From Hirsutella rhossiliensis (taxonomy: Eukaryota; Ascomycota; Sordariomycetes; Hypocreales; Ophiocordycipitaceae), in the NCBI RefSeq assembly GCF_020360975.1, contig NW_025408687.1, positions 682,001 through 746,000 on the forward strand: a stretch of 64,000 nucleotides of DNA, given 5' to 3'. Below, one piece after another: positions 1 through 12,277 of the stretch (the first letter of the stretch is position 1; each line of letters starts with the position of its first letter). A model generated the notes under the pieces. That model saw nothing but the letters and a program-made list of their open reading frames with translations, was not told the DNA's origin and searched no databases. Made by a program: the position numbers and the translations under genes.

Positions 1-1395
1 GGCTCTTTCAGGACTTGAGATATCATTTTCTACTCTACTTGACGCGGGTTTTCGCCGGGATACGAAGCAGCCACGCGCAACATGTTGTGGCAAGTTTCCT
101 GGATCAGAAGTCTTATTCTCGGTCCTCGCACAAATATCACCAACTTTTTCCGAGTCAACTTGACTTTGAAGGCATGAGGAACTCGCTTCCTCGCAGTATA
201 GCGCTTCGAAGAAGCCGGCGCAGTAGACGACGGGCTGATAATGTCGGGGGCGGGATGAATGGGATGACTGGACAAGCTACATGGCGTTTGGAGGCATCTG
301 CGTTTTTTAGTCTCATGAGGGGATCTCTTGACTTTGCCAGCCTTTTACTCGTGTGATGAGCCGACAACGAAGGATTGGAGATGTAGAGTGTTATTGGGGT
401 CTTGTATCTGTCTTTCCAGACTTCTTTGCTTCGGTCCTTGGAGTGATTCCTACTGTCTTCTTTGTCTTTGTCGATGGTGGTACACGTCTGGGAGCGATGT
501 TGTCGGCCCCGAGGGCTGAATTGCATGGACGGAATTCGAACCTCGACTCGTGCTCCTCCAGGTTGCCAGCTCCGACTGAGGTCTCTCTGCATGTCACTCT
601 CGCCGGCCCACCGGTTTCCCCTCTGCCTTGGCTCGCGCCTCGAGCGGCCGTGAAGAGGCTGCTGAGAGGGATGGAGAGCAAAGGCCACGACGTCGGGGCA
701 TGCGGCGGGCTAGGGCGGTGGTACCAGGTGGGACACGGGAAGCAGAGGCCGGAATAAAGGGGGTACTGTGTAAGCAGGCAACGATGAAGTTAATACCTAC
801 TACACACATAGCATTGGCCCCTTTTTTTCGTGTATGTAGGAATGATTTTTATCTGTTGGTCGCATGGCTGCTGCTGCTGCTGCTGCTGCTCATGCTGCTG
901 CCCGCTGCGAGATGCTGCGCTCGCCCGCGGGGGGCAGTGTTGGGTGGTGATGGTGGTGGCGGCTGGGCGTTGCACGGCAGACGGGCGGGCGGGCGGGCGA
1001 TGCGTGCGCGTGCGTGTGAGGGTCGACGAGAGACGGGGGGGTGGTGGTGGTGCATGGGGACGGCAGAGGATGCATCGTCATCCTTTCTCCCCTCCCTCCC
1101 GCCCCCCTTCCCGCCCTCCTTTTGTGGTTGATGGATGGTCCATGGCCCGCGGACCTTGTTGGGCGGCACGAGACGACGGCACAATGGGAATATATGTGTG
1201 TGTGCGCGGGCGGGAGGCTTGCATGGGCGCGGGCGGCTCCTTTGTTGGACCTGCGGGCGGGCGAGCATCCTTCTCGTCCCCGTCTCCTCTCGCGAGCTCT
1301 CTCCCCTCCCTCTCTGTCATGCTTGCAGCCGATGTTGGCTGCCACTTGCAAGTGCCGGGTAGCAAGGGGACCGGGGCACTTTGTATTCCAATGCT
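1..1395. other. Left-edge intergenic stretch
   Basis: I see no supportable gene here. The stretch holds a CTG microsatellite at about 867-900, GC-rich low-complexity sequence around 980-1060 and pyrimidine-rich runs around 1085-1115. The reading frames through it are compositional (Ser, Arg and Pro runs) and resemble no family I know. Confidence 0.6.
867..900 (+). repeat. (CTG)n microsatellite
   Basis: A run of CTG triplets with one interruption (CTCATG near 889-894). No coding frame that I believe passes through it. Confidence 0.9.
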
Positions 1396-2536
1396 TCAGT
1401 CGCTCTCGTCTCCATCCAAGGCCTCGTCCGGCTCGTCATCGCCCTCCTCGGCCCGCGACTCGAGCGCATCCTGCGTCTCATCCCCGCTCGCCCCTGCCGC
1501 TTCCTCATACTCCTCTTCATCTTCGTCCTCATCTTCGTCCTCATCCTCCGTCACCGGCGCAGCCGCAGCCACCGCCACCTCGTCCTCGTTCTCCATGCCC
1601 ACCTCATCGTCGTCGTCGTCCTCGGCGTCGGGCTCGTCCTCGTCTTCCGTCTCAGCGTTGTCGCGCGACGCTACGCGGGGCCGCTTGGCGGCTGGCTCCG
1701 ACGCCGCCGTCGTGTCGGCCAGGTCGGTGTCGTCGCCCTTGGAGGGGCCGTCCTTGGCCGCCCGGACCTTTTGCCGGTACGACGACCGCTTCTCCGTCTG
1801 CACGGCGTTGTATTCTGGCAGAGCATGGGTCAGCACTCTCTCGCAGTCTGTGCAGCAGCCCGGAAGACGTACTCGCAAACTCGGCCTCGAGAGGCGCGCG
1901 CAAAAAGCCAAACTCGGTGTCATCGAGGGCCTTGAAGACGTCGGCGGGGGAAATGGTCTTTTTGTTGGCACTGGTGGTATGCTCGTTGGCCCTGCGTTGT
2001 CCGCCAAGTCAGTTTACTGGCTTCTTCATGCGCCCTGTCTCGTCGCCGTGGTCCCAAAGGGGGGCCAGGCATGGCACGTACTGCGAAGCCAGGTAGCTGA
2101 TGAAGACGGTGGCGCCCTTGCTCATGGCCAGGATGGCATTGGCCTGGATCTGGGTGTTTGGCGGCAAGACTCCCTTTGCCAGCCGCGTGATGATTGACTT
2201 GGGCAGCGTCAGGTCCTGTTGCAGGCGGGCATCCGTAGTCAGCTCGGGCGTCCTGCAGTGCGTGAGGGCGGAGGGGGGGGGAAGGGGCCCTCCCACTTCA
2301 ATGGTGACTGCGTCCTTGTCCTTGTCTCTCTTGTCCGACGAGGCCGCAGGCTGCTGGGCCTGGCCGTTGCCCGGCGTTTGGGGCGTGCTGGTGTCATTGT
2401 CGTCGTCGGGCGCAGTCCGTGCCGGAGCCGGAGCCGGAGCCGCTGGTGATGCTGACGATGGAGGAGGAGGAGGAGGTGGTGCCGCGACGACGACCGGGGC
2501 GTCGCTCTTGCGCGCATCCGATTTGCGCGGCGGCAT
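1396..2536 (-). CDS. DPB4: DPB4-type histone-fold subunit (DNA polymerase epsilon / chromatin remodeler)
   Basis: My model has four exons, 2536-2297, 2215-2082, 1991-1873 and 1814-1396 (303 aa). After a Pro/Ala-rich N-terminus, the histone fold runs from about residue 83 to 155, beginning DLTLPKSIITRLAKG and continuing through QANAILAMSKGATVFISYLASQ-type helix sequence. It is followed by NKKTISPADVFKALD and by an EFAKYNAVQTEKR-like segment. The C-terminus is a long Asp/Glu tail with a KRPR basic patch. In the family, Dpb4 pairs with Dpb3 in the polymerase epsilon holoenzyme and with a Dls1-type partner in the ISWI/CHRAC remodeler, so the role is nuclear. The first intron (2296-2216) is inferred: it is 81 nt with no stop, so a read-through form of 330 aa is also possible. 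The other two introns interrupt the frame and are firm. Confidence 0.88.
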
Positions 2537-3665
2537 GGCTGCTGCGGGGCCTGATATGACGGGTGGGATATTACGAAGAGTCTCAAATTCGCGCGACTAT
2601 GTGATGATTCGGCGGAGCAGGTTGACCAGGCGGGTTGCGCGCATCGGAGTGTCTCGTCGGGGAAAGAGGCAGGCAGAGTCAGGGCCGGCTCTCCTGACGC
2701 GACGACACGAGAGAAGGGGGGGCGCGTCGTGACTGCTGGGAAGCGAGAGGAAAGAGTCGCAGCAGTGTCTCTCTCGCGCGAAGCGGCCAGTCGCGACCCC
2801 AGCTCGGGCGCGCGCGTAGACAGAAGTCGCGTATGGTCCACGAGGCGGTGTCAAGCGGCGTAGTTGGCGGGCGGAGAGACGGCGGCGCGAGCTCGAGTCC
2901 AAGAGGGTTGGCGGGATGGGATGAAGCTGGAAAACATTGGCTGCGCTTGTACGGAGTATCCGTAGGCGCGTCTGCCAGTTCACAGTACGTAGCCCGTTTG
3001 GACGCGTTGGGGGGGGGCCCGCGTTAATTGAGCCCCGCGTGCTTACGTACTCGGCATCGCTCGCTTACGTGTTCATCTTGCTTGGTTGTCCGTCTTGCCG
3101 CCCCAACAGCATCACCTCCAGCATCACCTCCAGCATCACCTCCAGCATCACCTCCAGCATCACCACCCAACAACACAAGACACAAAGCGTCACATGCCCT
3201 CTACGACAACCTTGGAGCTGCAGTCCTGAGCTGAGAGGCGAGTATTGTATCATTGAATCATGCTCTACTACATGCCTTGCGTGAGTCTGTCGCATTGCTT
3301 CATCTCGCCCATCTCCCCAGACAAGGGTGATTCGTCGGGGGTCCTTGTTGCAACGGTTGCTTTGTGCCGTCATCATGTGATCCCCCTGGGTATATCCATC
3401 ATTGACAAAGGAAAAAGAGGGTATGGAACTAGTGATAATAAGCCTCATTCTCATCCAGAGCTCATGCCGCCTCTCTTCCACCACGGACAGACAGGCAGTT
3501 GCCGGCTGGTTGTGTTGGGTCCCGGCATTCGCAGCCCCGCAAGACGGTTGGGGCGGGCAAGGAACAAGGGAAAATGCCAGGGGTCGACACTGTAATGGGC
3601 CATGTCGCATTGCTTGCAAACAATGGATGGGCTCCCTGCGGCCGCACGGGTCCCCCGACGGCTCT
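2537..3665. other. Intergenic, with a 12-bp tandem repeat
   Basis: This is the 5' flank of DPB4 and the 3' flank of the membrane-protein gene. It contains one exact TACGGAGTA motif at 2950-2958 and the tandem array at 3108-3164. I see no gene. Confidence 0.6.
3108..3164 (+). repeat. 12-bp tandem repeat, 4.75 copies
   Basis: The unit AGCATCACCTCC occurs four times perfectly (3108-3155), followed by nine bases of a fifth copy. Confidence 0.95.
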
Positions 3666-4460
3666 TCATCCTATGGCCCGCCCAATCTCGGATTTCCGTA
3701 TCAGGGGCCGGGGGGAGAGGCCGCCCAGCCAGATTTCCTCGTCAAACGATGTGCGGACAGGCGTCGAGTGTGACGTGTGGACGTCGCTGAACTCTGGCAT
3801 GTACGCTGCCGGGACAGGGAGGATGTGGTCGGCAGACCTCCGGGGCAGTTTGTGATATTCAAACTGCTGGCCGTACCACGTGTTGTGGGAGCCCGTGGTG
3901 CCTGACATGGTGGCCCGCGAGCTCTTGCTGCGGTTGTGCCGCGAGCCCTTGGGCGGCGGCTTGGCCAGACGACACGGTTGACGCCTGGCCAGCGAGACAA
4001 AGGCGTCCTCGCCCTGGACCGCCTCGTCGGTTAGGCCGGGCCTCGCGTTGGGGGCTCGGGCGAGGACGGGCGTTGGGGGCACGTCGAAGCTCGGCCTGGC
4101 GTGGGCCGGGGACGAAGACAGGTCCTCGGAGAGGCGGACGCCGTACTGGGACGGGCTCTGGTAGACGATGACGCTGGTGGGCTTGCGGGTCAAGGTGACC
4201 GAGTTGGTGACGCGGTGGCACGAGGTGAGGCTGTCGCGCCAGGGGCTCGGCGGCGGCTCCGAGTGCTTTTCGGGCGTCGTTCCCGACTTCCACGACTCAA
4301 TCTCCTCATCGTCAATGGGGGTGATGCCTCGGTTGAAGAGACGCGACCTTCGCCTAAGCAGGCGCCAGCACAGCAGGGCAACGGTGAGGAGGACGACGAC
4401 GGAGGGGATGATGGTGGCGAGGACAATGGTGACGGTGCAGCCCGACGCCTGGCACGCCAT
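3666..4460 (-). CDS. Single-pass membrane protein, unknown function
   Basis: One exon, 264 aa. I start at the ATG at 4460 (MACQASGC) because the frame further upstream opens only with a non-ATG codon. A hydrophobic segment at about residues 9-31 is followed at once by a basic cluster (RLLRRRSR), which predicts an outside-N, cytoplasmic-C single-pass protein without a classical cleaved signal. The remaining 230 residues are hydrophilic and Ser/Pro/Arg-rich. They include an acidic GITPIDDEEIESWK patch just after the membrane and scattered SPxR/K-like sites, as in fungal plasma-membrane or septum-associated adaptor proteins. I do not recognise a named family and give no function. A purine-rich (+ strand) leader region from about 4560 to 5410 lies upstream, which is pyrimidine-rich in the sense of this gene. 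Confidence 0.7.
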   Translation of the reverse strand: MACQASGCTVTIVLATIIPSVVVLLTVALLCWRLLRRRSRLFNRGITPIDDEEIESWKSGTTPEKHSEPPPSPWRDSLTSCHRVTNSVTLTRKPTSVIVYQSPSQYGVRLSEDLSSSPAHARPSFDVPPTPVLARAPNARPGLTDEAVQGEDAFVSLARRQPCRLAKPPPKGSRHNRSKSSRATMSGTTGSHNTWYGQQFEYHKLPRRSADHILPVPAAYMPEFSDVHTSHSTPVRTSFDEEIWLGGLSPRPLIRKSEIGRAIG

Positions 4461-5697
4461 ACCGCCGCTCTCGAGTGCGTCTCGGTTACCTGGGGGTGGT
4501 GGCGACGGTTCGGGGACGGTGGAGTGTCTTGAGCGGCAAGACGGCCATGCGGACGGATGCAATCAGTCGTCACGGGGCAGGGAGAGAGAGAGAGGAAGCC
4601 GGCGCTGTGAAGACGCGAGGGGAACAAGGTAAAGGAGGGTGAGAAGGGCTGGTCAAGGACAAAGGAGGGGACCGAGTGCTTTTCAGCGGCGCGGGTGGAC
4701 AAGGGGCAGCGGGTTGGTGAGGGCGAGCAGTGTCGGTGAGGATATGAGGCAGGAGTGCGTCAATCGAGGTGTAAGTCGAGTTCATATCATGGTCCGACAA
4801 AGGACGGGTTGCCTCGACGCATCAGGGGTGGGGACGATGCGAGAGCGATGGGACAGGGCCGGGCTTGTTTGGAGCGGAGACGAGAAAGCGGGCTTGGCGG
4901 ATAGGTCGGCGTTTGACCCAGCAGCAGCAGCAAGTCGGGAGCTTGGCGACGAGGCATAAAGACGGACCTGCAAACAGGCGGAGGAGGAGGGGGGGGGGAG
5001 GCCAAGCTCACGGGCGGGCGGAGGAGGTGGGGGAGAGGTGATGCTATATACAGGGACGGGCAGGCAGGGCATGCATCCATAACGGTACGAGGAAACGACG
5101 GTGCATGTATTGTATGTATGGATGCATGGCCGAGTGAAGAAAGCGTGAGAGAGAGCGTGAGAGTGAGAGGTGGAGATGGTGGTGGTGGTGGTGGTAGAGG
5201 AGGGGGCGTGTCAGGCCAAGGCTAGCCAAGGCAGAGAGCATTGCCGTGATAGCGCACTCCGTACAGCACAGTGCTGTGTGTACATGGGAGAGAGTGCGTG
5301 CATCAGGGGAGAGAGCGTGTGTGTATGAGAAATGACAGAGCGAGAGATGGTGGGCGGACGAGGTTGGAGGTGAGCACAGGTGTGAGGGGAGAGAGTGCAG
5401 TAGTGAAGTGGAGAGTGGATGGCGTGCAAGCTCGGCGGGCCAGTCAGGGAGCTCGCAGTTGGCGCCTCCTAGCCGTGCCTGTCTGCCTACTAACTGCCTT
5501 GGTACTAGGTACCTAGCACCTACAGTAGCCAGGTGCTAGGCACTAGGGGGGGGGGGGGCCAGGCCAGGTACAGCAGGTCGCGACAGCTGTACGGAGCAAC
5601 TGTAGCCGGGGCCGTAGCCGAAGCTATGGGCGGTACATTAGCGGGCGTAGCGCTGGGTCTTTGGTGGACGACGGGCCTAGCTCTTGGGCGCCATGTG

Positions 5698-5742
5698 CCC
5701 ACCGACGCCGCTCCCACCGACGCCTCTCCCACCGACGCCTCT
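5698..5742 (+). repeat. 15-bp tandem repeat, three copies
   Basis: The unit CCCACCGACGCCKCT occurs three times in a row, followed by a degenerate part-copy up to about 5755. Confidence 0.9.
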
Positions 5743-8250
5743 CCCACCGCCGCCCAGCCACCACCACTCGCCCTCCCGCTGCGCACGGTGCTGCGGGAGA
5801 AGAAGGAAACAGACGACGACACGGGTCCAGAGAGGGAACTGTCAAGAAGAAAAGGAAAACACGAGTGTCCGGTACGGATACGGGGCACAAAGAGGTCGTT
5901 TGTCTACAAAGCACAGCACAGTACATGCATCTGCGGCAGTTGAATGGTAGTTGTGCTGCAGAGATGTGTCTTGCAAAGACGTGTTCCCTCAGAGTCCCGA
6001 TACGACCCTTGGCTTGTTTTCCCTTTTCTGCCGGCATTCCAAATACTCGCTGTTTGTTTTTTCTTCTTTCTCTCATCTCCGAGCCTCGTCCCTCGTCCTT
6101 CCCATGTGACTGAAAGGCGGATCCAGCCGGCTCCGACGACGATGACGATGAGGACGGAGGGGGAGTGTGAGTGTCGGGACTACTCCGTACAGCAGAGTAG
6201 AAAGGAGGGCGAGAAGGAGGCCCAAAGGGGAAAGACGGGGGAAAAAGAAACAGCAAACAAGAGAGAACTCTCGCACTCGCTTGGCCCCGAGCTGAGGCCT
6301 AACAAGTTGGGTGTAGACTCTTTGGGTAAACACCAAGCACCGAGGCTGGCCAATAGCTCGCCAGCTGACGACGACCAGCAGCTACAGCAGACACGCTTCG
6401 CCGTACCTTGCCTTAGCCTCGGCATCCCCTGGCGAGATGGCCGCGGGGGGTCAAGGCGACGTGGGCGCCGCTCCGGCCAGTGCAAGGGTGGTGCTGCGGC
6501 AGCCGCCATTCACGCAGCAGCAGCAGCATTCATCGGATGTGGCTTTGCGGTACCGGCACGTTGGTTGGCTTGGTTGGCTGTCGTCCGCAGCACGGGACGA
6601 TGCGTGTCCTCCTTCATCTCTCTCTCAGGACGTTTGCTAGCTTTGCATCAAGACGGCTACGCAGCCATCCATCCGGATACCCATCCATCCATGTCCCCCT
6701 TGATGACTTACAGCGTTCACTTGCACGCAGAACAAGAGAAGAAATGGAAGAAAAGGGGCACAAGAGACAGACACAAGAGGGCCGTGATAATAATAGGGGG
6801 GAGGGGCGCCCGAAGACCGGGCGGCTTCGGTCTCGGTGTCTCATGCAAGTGCTCTGTGGAGAGAGACATGGGAGGGCCACACGTGTTCAGGGTCTCCTTT
6901 CTTGCTGCCCAGCAAGAACAAAGGGTCACCAGAGGGGGGGAAAAGAAAGCATGCATTGCCGGGAGGGGAGTCGTTTCCTTCCCCTACACCGCATGTGCTC
7001 CATCCACCATGACCAACTTCGCGGGCGCACAGACAGCGAGCATGGCCCAATCAGGTCCAAAGATTCCCAGCCAAGAAGCCCTCCTGATGAATGATGATGA
7101 TGGTTGTGATGGTCATGATCAGCGGCTTGGGGAGAGCCGCATGTACAAAGGTTGCGGGCGGATGCGCGTCGGCCCAATTCCTCTGCCTCTCTCGTCGTGA
7201 CGGGGGCTTTCTTGACAAGGCCGGGGACGCTTTGCTTTTCTCTTCTTCCTTTCTTTTTCTTTGACGCGGTTGGCCTGGGCATCTCATGTCGTGCACTTGC
7301 ATGCGAAACGCCTGCCCACTGCAGGGGGGGCAATAGGCCGAGGCCCCCCTTGCATCATCGGGATCCCCGACTCTCTCCCTCTCCCCCACAGAGTCCAGCC
7401 AGATGGGCAGCAGACAGACTTTGGGTAATGACCTCGATCCCGATTGGACTGGGCGTGGTGGGCTGAAAAGGGGGGCCAAGCCGAGGACTGCACTGTATCG
7501 GAGCAGAGGAGAGAGGGCGCCACACCTTCCTTGGGCGAATACAAGACAGGATTCGAGAAGCAGCGGGCCGCGGAAACGGAGAGGTGTCGATGCAGTGAAG
7601 CAGTCGTCTCAGACACGCTCTGCATGATTGTTCGTTCATCAGCAGCAGTCGCCGGTCAGCAAAAGCCACGTCCAAATCGAGCAGGGCGTGTGAGTCGAGC
7701 CGAGGACGAAAAGGGCAACAAAGCGAGACAGACAAAAGGAAGCCGCGCCGAGGACAGGAAAAGAAACGAGCTGGGACACGAACCAGACCGAGAGAGGGCC
7801 GTCGGGTTTTGCCGCCGACGGAGACGCTCGACGAAGGGTGTGTGTGTGTGTGCGTGTGTCTGTCTGTCTGTGTCTGTCTGTCATCAATCCATCATCCCTG
7901 TGATGCTGAAGGAGCGAGTCCAGCACTGTCCTCTATTATTGCACTTGCGTAGCAGGTATTAGTTAGCGGATACTGTACTGTGCAGTACATCATCGCAGGC
8001 ACTAACGGATGCTTTTACAGTAAGTACTTGCACGGCCTGTGCCGATAGTCTCCAGTGCTCCACGCGTCCGGAGCCTGAAATGGCCGACAAGCTTTTTGCC
8101 CATCGCCGTCTCGGCCCTATCCGCAATTGACTTTGGGGCGCTGCTCCGCCGGGGCGCTTTGCCGGACGAGGTTTTTCTACATTGCTGCCTTGCTCGAGGA
8201 TGCGTGCTGACCAGGCATCATCCATGCCTCTTTTCAACCGAGCCCCATGA

Positions 8251-8279
8251 CTCCTCCTCCTCCTCCTCCTCCTCCTCCC
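8251..8279 (+). repeat. (CTC)n microsatellite
   Basis: An uninterrupted CTC run in intergenic sequence. Confidence 0.9.
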
Positions 8280-11096
8280 GGCACATACAAGTTATCGGCA
8301 GAGCGCAAAGGAGGCGGTCAAGCAGCGGCAGGCACATGGACGACGAGTCATGGAGCCGCAGCACGCAGAGCAGCACGCACGCAGAGCAGCACGCACGCAG
8401 AGCAGCATCGGGGCAGATGAAAAGATGAAAGGGACAGTGCATGCACATGCCATGCGCGCATGCAGCCGTCAGGACTCAGGGACATGCGTGGGCTGCGAGA
8501 TTCGACCACGGGCCTTGGATCACGTGTGCAGCAGCCGCCTGCTCCATCTCGTCGTCACTTCCCTGTCTCATCCCCCCACCTCCCCTGTCAATGGCGCCAG
8601 CCTACTCGTGACCTCGTCGTCTGCGAGTCTTTCACCGCCTCTTGCTGAGCGTTCGCTGCGAGCTACTGCAAGGAACCAGGAACCAGAGAGGCCCGCGTGA
8701 CGCATCCATCTCCTCTCTCGCCTCAGACAAGACGACGACGACGAGCCCGTCTTCTCCATCTCGGCCTCTTGGTCGTGAAGGGCTTCCGTCACGCGCGCAC
8801 AGGCCCCGGGGTGCCTGTTGATGAGATGGTTCATCGTGACCCGACGGCCGTGGTGTTGCTCGTCGACTGACCCTCTGACGCTCTTGCACACGCCCCTTGG
8901 CGGTCCTCGACCCCGGCGCCCTCGACCCCGGCCCTCGTGCCGTGCCTTGGCTTGGCCGGGCCTGCCCATCCGACAAAGACGCCCAACGCAGCACCCCGCA
9001 CGCGCAAATTGACCACAGCTGACGAAGCTGGTGGGCATCCATCTATGTATCCAGAGGTGTGTGTGGGATGGGAAACAGCCAAGGCTCTACTGTGTAGCTA
9101 CGGAGTACCTAATCAGAGCTGCGAAAGAGGGCCGAGGCCGTCTTATACTGACTGACTTTGCCGCTGCATACGGGGCCTTTTCATGCGCGTACATTGCGTC
9201 CAGGCCTTACCGAAGAATCGCGGCTGCCTTTGCACGTGGGCCGTCCATCATCTCGTCTTCTCCCTCTGCTCTGGCCGGCCCCAAAAAAGACGGGAGCTTT
9301 TGCCGACGGCGGAGCCGGCATGGGATTTGCCTTTGACGCCGTACGTGAGACTGCGTCATTTCCGCCCGTCCTTTTTGTGTCTTTTTTGCTTCCTTTCTTC
9401 TTCTTCTTCTGTCTCTATTCGCACGCACATGCACTAGTTTCTTCACTCTCAGTCTGTCATGTCTGTGACGAGCCGGCGCGCTGACGGCCCGACGAGACAA
9501 GAATAAGACGAGCCGACTCTGCGGAGAGACAAGAAAAGGGTGCGGCGAGGGGGAGCTTGCATATACGCATCTCATCCAGGCCGCCGCCAGTGCCGCAGCG
9601 GGCCGCGGGAACACTCGCAGCGCAGGGCGTGGCGGCGCCGAACTGGAGCGTATCGGCACGCCCGCCGGGCGACGCGGGGGGGATGGACGTGGCGAAACGG
9701 CGGCAGATGCGTACAAGGGCAGAGGGGGGGGTGGATTGCCCATGACCAGAAAGTCTGGCTGGAGGAGGCTTTTTCGCATGGAGAAACGGGACTTCAACCC
9801 ATGCATCCGTCTCATCTGTCCACGCGCTCACTCTACCGCATCGTCTCTTTCCTTTTGCCCCTTTCTACCCCGTATTTCTTCCCCGCGAATGTCCCCGGAC
9901 CAGGCCATGCTCATCTCCTCCGACTCACCACGGGGGCCGGACCAACAAGATGCTCTGCGCTTTCCATTTCTCCGCTCATCCTCTCTCTCTCTCGCATGCG
10001 CGCGCCCGCCGCCCAGTGCGCCATTTCAGCTGCCGCGCCGCCGTTGTTGGTTCCGGTGCAAGCGCCCGTGATGCAAGGGGAGACAGAAGCTGAGGAAGCG
10101 AGAGCAAGGCCACGCCCCTGCCGTTGCGGGGGAAGAGGAAATAATTAGTGACTTGTTCCGATCCCAGGCCGATGCCGACGATCGATTGGGGGAAAGGAAA
10201 GGGAGGGTATGATGGATCCATGCACATACATGAAAAGAAAGAGGAAAGAAGACGACATCCGCAGCCATGGGAGAGAGCGAGGCTATCGCGGGTTGGACGC
10301 GCTGCGCTGCCGTGCGCTGCCCCGTGTAGCATGAACCGGCTAATGCTGGTGATCAAACATCCATTGGGACCAAGAACACAAGCAAGAAAAGAAAGAAGCG
10401 AGGCATCGAGAGGTGGGGAGAAAAGATGGACAGGCGCACTCAAAGAAACAAGCCGTCTGCATCTACACCTCCTGTATATGCCTCTGCCATCCCCTGCCTC
10501 TCTCTGCCTCTGCCTCCTTTACTCCTTCTCCCGCTCTCACTCCCCATTCCCACGCTCTACGCAACTCTTCCCCCGGCGAGCCCAGTTCTTGCCCCTGGAT
10601 GGCTATTCCAGCGCCGCTCAGCAAGCGGCCTCGACCGTCCGACCTACCCGACGGCCACAAGCTAGCAAACGAACCACCGCCGCCAAGGCCAGACTATTCC
10701 CCCTCAATCCCGAAGCCCCCCATCCCATCCATTCATCCGCCCAGTCGTTTCAGGCCCTTCCCAAACGCGGCCCAACCCATCGATTGGGTCGAAATCCGCG
10801 CCCCAGGGAGACACAAGCAACCGCCAGACGCCAGAAACATGATGATGATCCCGCGTCCAACCAACCGCTGCTCTTTGCGCCCTCTCCGCCAGAATCGACA
10901 GTAGCGCTTACTGGCCTTGCATCTCCCGCAGGGCCTCGGACCTCTTCTCGCGTGGCGTCGTGGCGTCGCTTCTTACCTTGTCGGGCTTTGGCTACCTGCG
11001 CACTTGTGCCTCGTCGCTCCGCCGTCACCAGCTAGACGACGTATTCGGCAACCAGTGCAGAGCACGAATGCGTGCGTGCGTGCGCACCTTGTGTGG

Positions 11097-11115
11097 GTGT
11101 GTGTGTGTGTGTGTG
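11097..11115 (+). repeat. (GT)n microsatellite
   Basis: A GT run. An AC run lies about 75 bp downstream, so the two are complementary (see findings). Confidence 0.9.
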
Positions 11116-11189
11116 CGGTGCGTGTGAGTGGACGGCTCGGCCTCTCCCTCCCCCTCCCGTCCTAACCAGCCCCTCGAGGCCGCGTATGT

Positions 11190-11230
11190 ACACACATACA
11201 CACACACACTCACACACACAACACACACAC
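11190..11230 (+). repeat. (AC)n microsatellite
   Basis: An AC run with small interruptions, the inverted partner of the GT run at 11097-11115. Confidence 0.9.
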
Positions 11231-12277
11231 ATGGAGCGGCGGGCGCAGAACCGCGGCCGGTGACGACTTCACCACCGCCGTCGCCGCCACCACCCGCTCC
11301 ACCCAGGCAGGGAACCCTTCAAGGCACAGACCTCGAACAAGAGGCCCCCGAGTTGGCCGCATGGCCACCGCGACGGCTGGGCGCCCATGCGGCAGACCCA
11401 AGGAAATAAGACGCACACACACGCACACACCCGTGAGCAGCTACGTGTGCAGCTTGTATCACCACCTGGCGCCCTCTCCGCAAGAGGAAAAGCCAAGAAT
11501 CCCTCATGGCCGTCGACGTAAAGCTCGTTCCGGCCACACGCCTCCCGGCGCTCCACTTAATTCTCCCGCCCGGGCCGGAGCGCATCTTCATCGGCGTCCG
11601 GGGCCGAGACTAGCCGGCGCGTCGTATCCCCTGCAATACAGATGGACATGGTCAGCCGTCCCTATCAGAAACGCTGCCGGCACTCTCCCGCCGCTCTCCC
11701 GGAGACGGGTCGGTCGCTACATCAACTCCCCTGGGTCATGGCACGCCACGATAACATGGCCATTGTCGTCTTGCCGTGAAGCCCGGCTGCACTGGTACAG
11801 GTACGCTCCTTGGAGCCTTCACCAACCGTCAGAGGCACGTCGCAACCGTTGCCACAACAAAACAGTCATTCCATTGTCTCGAGAGTATCTTTGCCTACTA
11901 CTCCTTTTCGCCTTTTGCTATGATGAAAATTGGATTATTAACGCAACACGCCAGCGTCCACCGACAAAGGCTCATGGGGCCTCCGCCCGCGCCTCCACCT
12001 GCCTCTCCATTAGTCGGGCTGCGTGCGCAATGCCGAAGCTCAAGCACCGTGATATAAAGACCATCCCTCATTCCCGCGTCTTGTCGAGCAGAAGTCATTG
12101 CATCGTCCTGTTGCTCATGAGGTGGGGTTACAAGTCGTGCGAGAGGTCGTGAGAGAAAGGGGGGTAAAGAAGTACTCGGTAAGATGGTGGCTACAGAGAA
12201 ACGAAGATGAGGTGGCCTGATTGACCTCCCCGACCGAGAGCCTGGGCGCCGTCTCAAACAGCAATGAGCATGACCGA

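Larger units (their letters stand above)
4461..12277. other. 7.8-kb gene-poor stretch
   Basis: I found no gene I can support. The longer frames (for example 5944-7200 and 10148-11035) are low-complexity, lack splice-coherent structure and resemble no family. The region holds simple repeats (5698-5742, 7835-7880, 8251-8279, 11097-11115, 11190-11230), a C/T-rich + strand tract near 10490-10570, TACGGAGTA motifs at 6181-6189 and 9099-9107, and an AGGTACCTAG/AGGTGCTAGG cluster near 5500-5545. Long regulatory DNA or non-coding transcripts are possible, but the sequence alone does not show them. Confidence 0.55.

Noticed and set aside
500..600. tRNA-like B box (GGTTCGAATTCC) on the minus strand
   Set aside because: The T stem does not pair and no acceptor or anticodon arm can be built.
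5944..7200. 418-codon plus-strand frame
   Set aside because: Low-complexity, opens mid-composition with no leader or domain, resembles no family; long stop-free frames are common in GC-rich DNA.
10148..11035. 295-codon plus-strand frame
   Set aside because: Compositional, no domain, ends in simple repeats.
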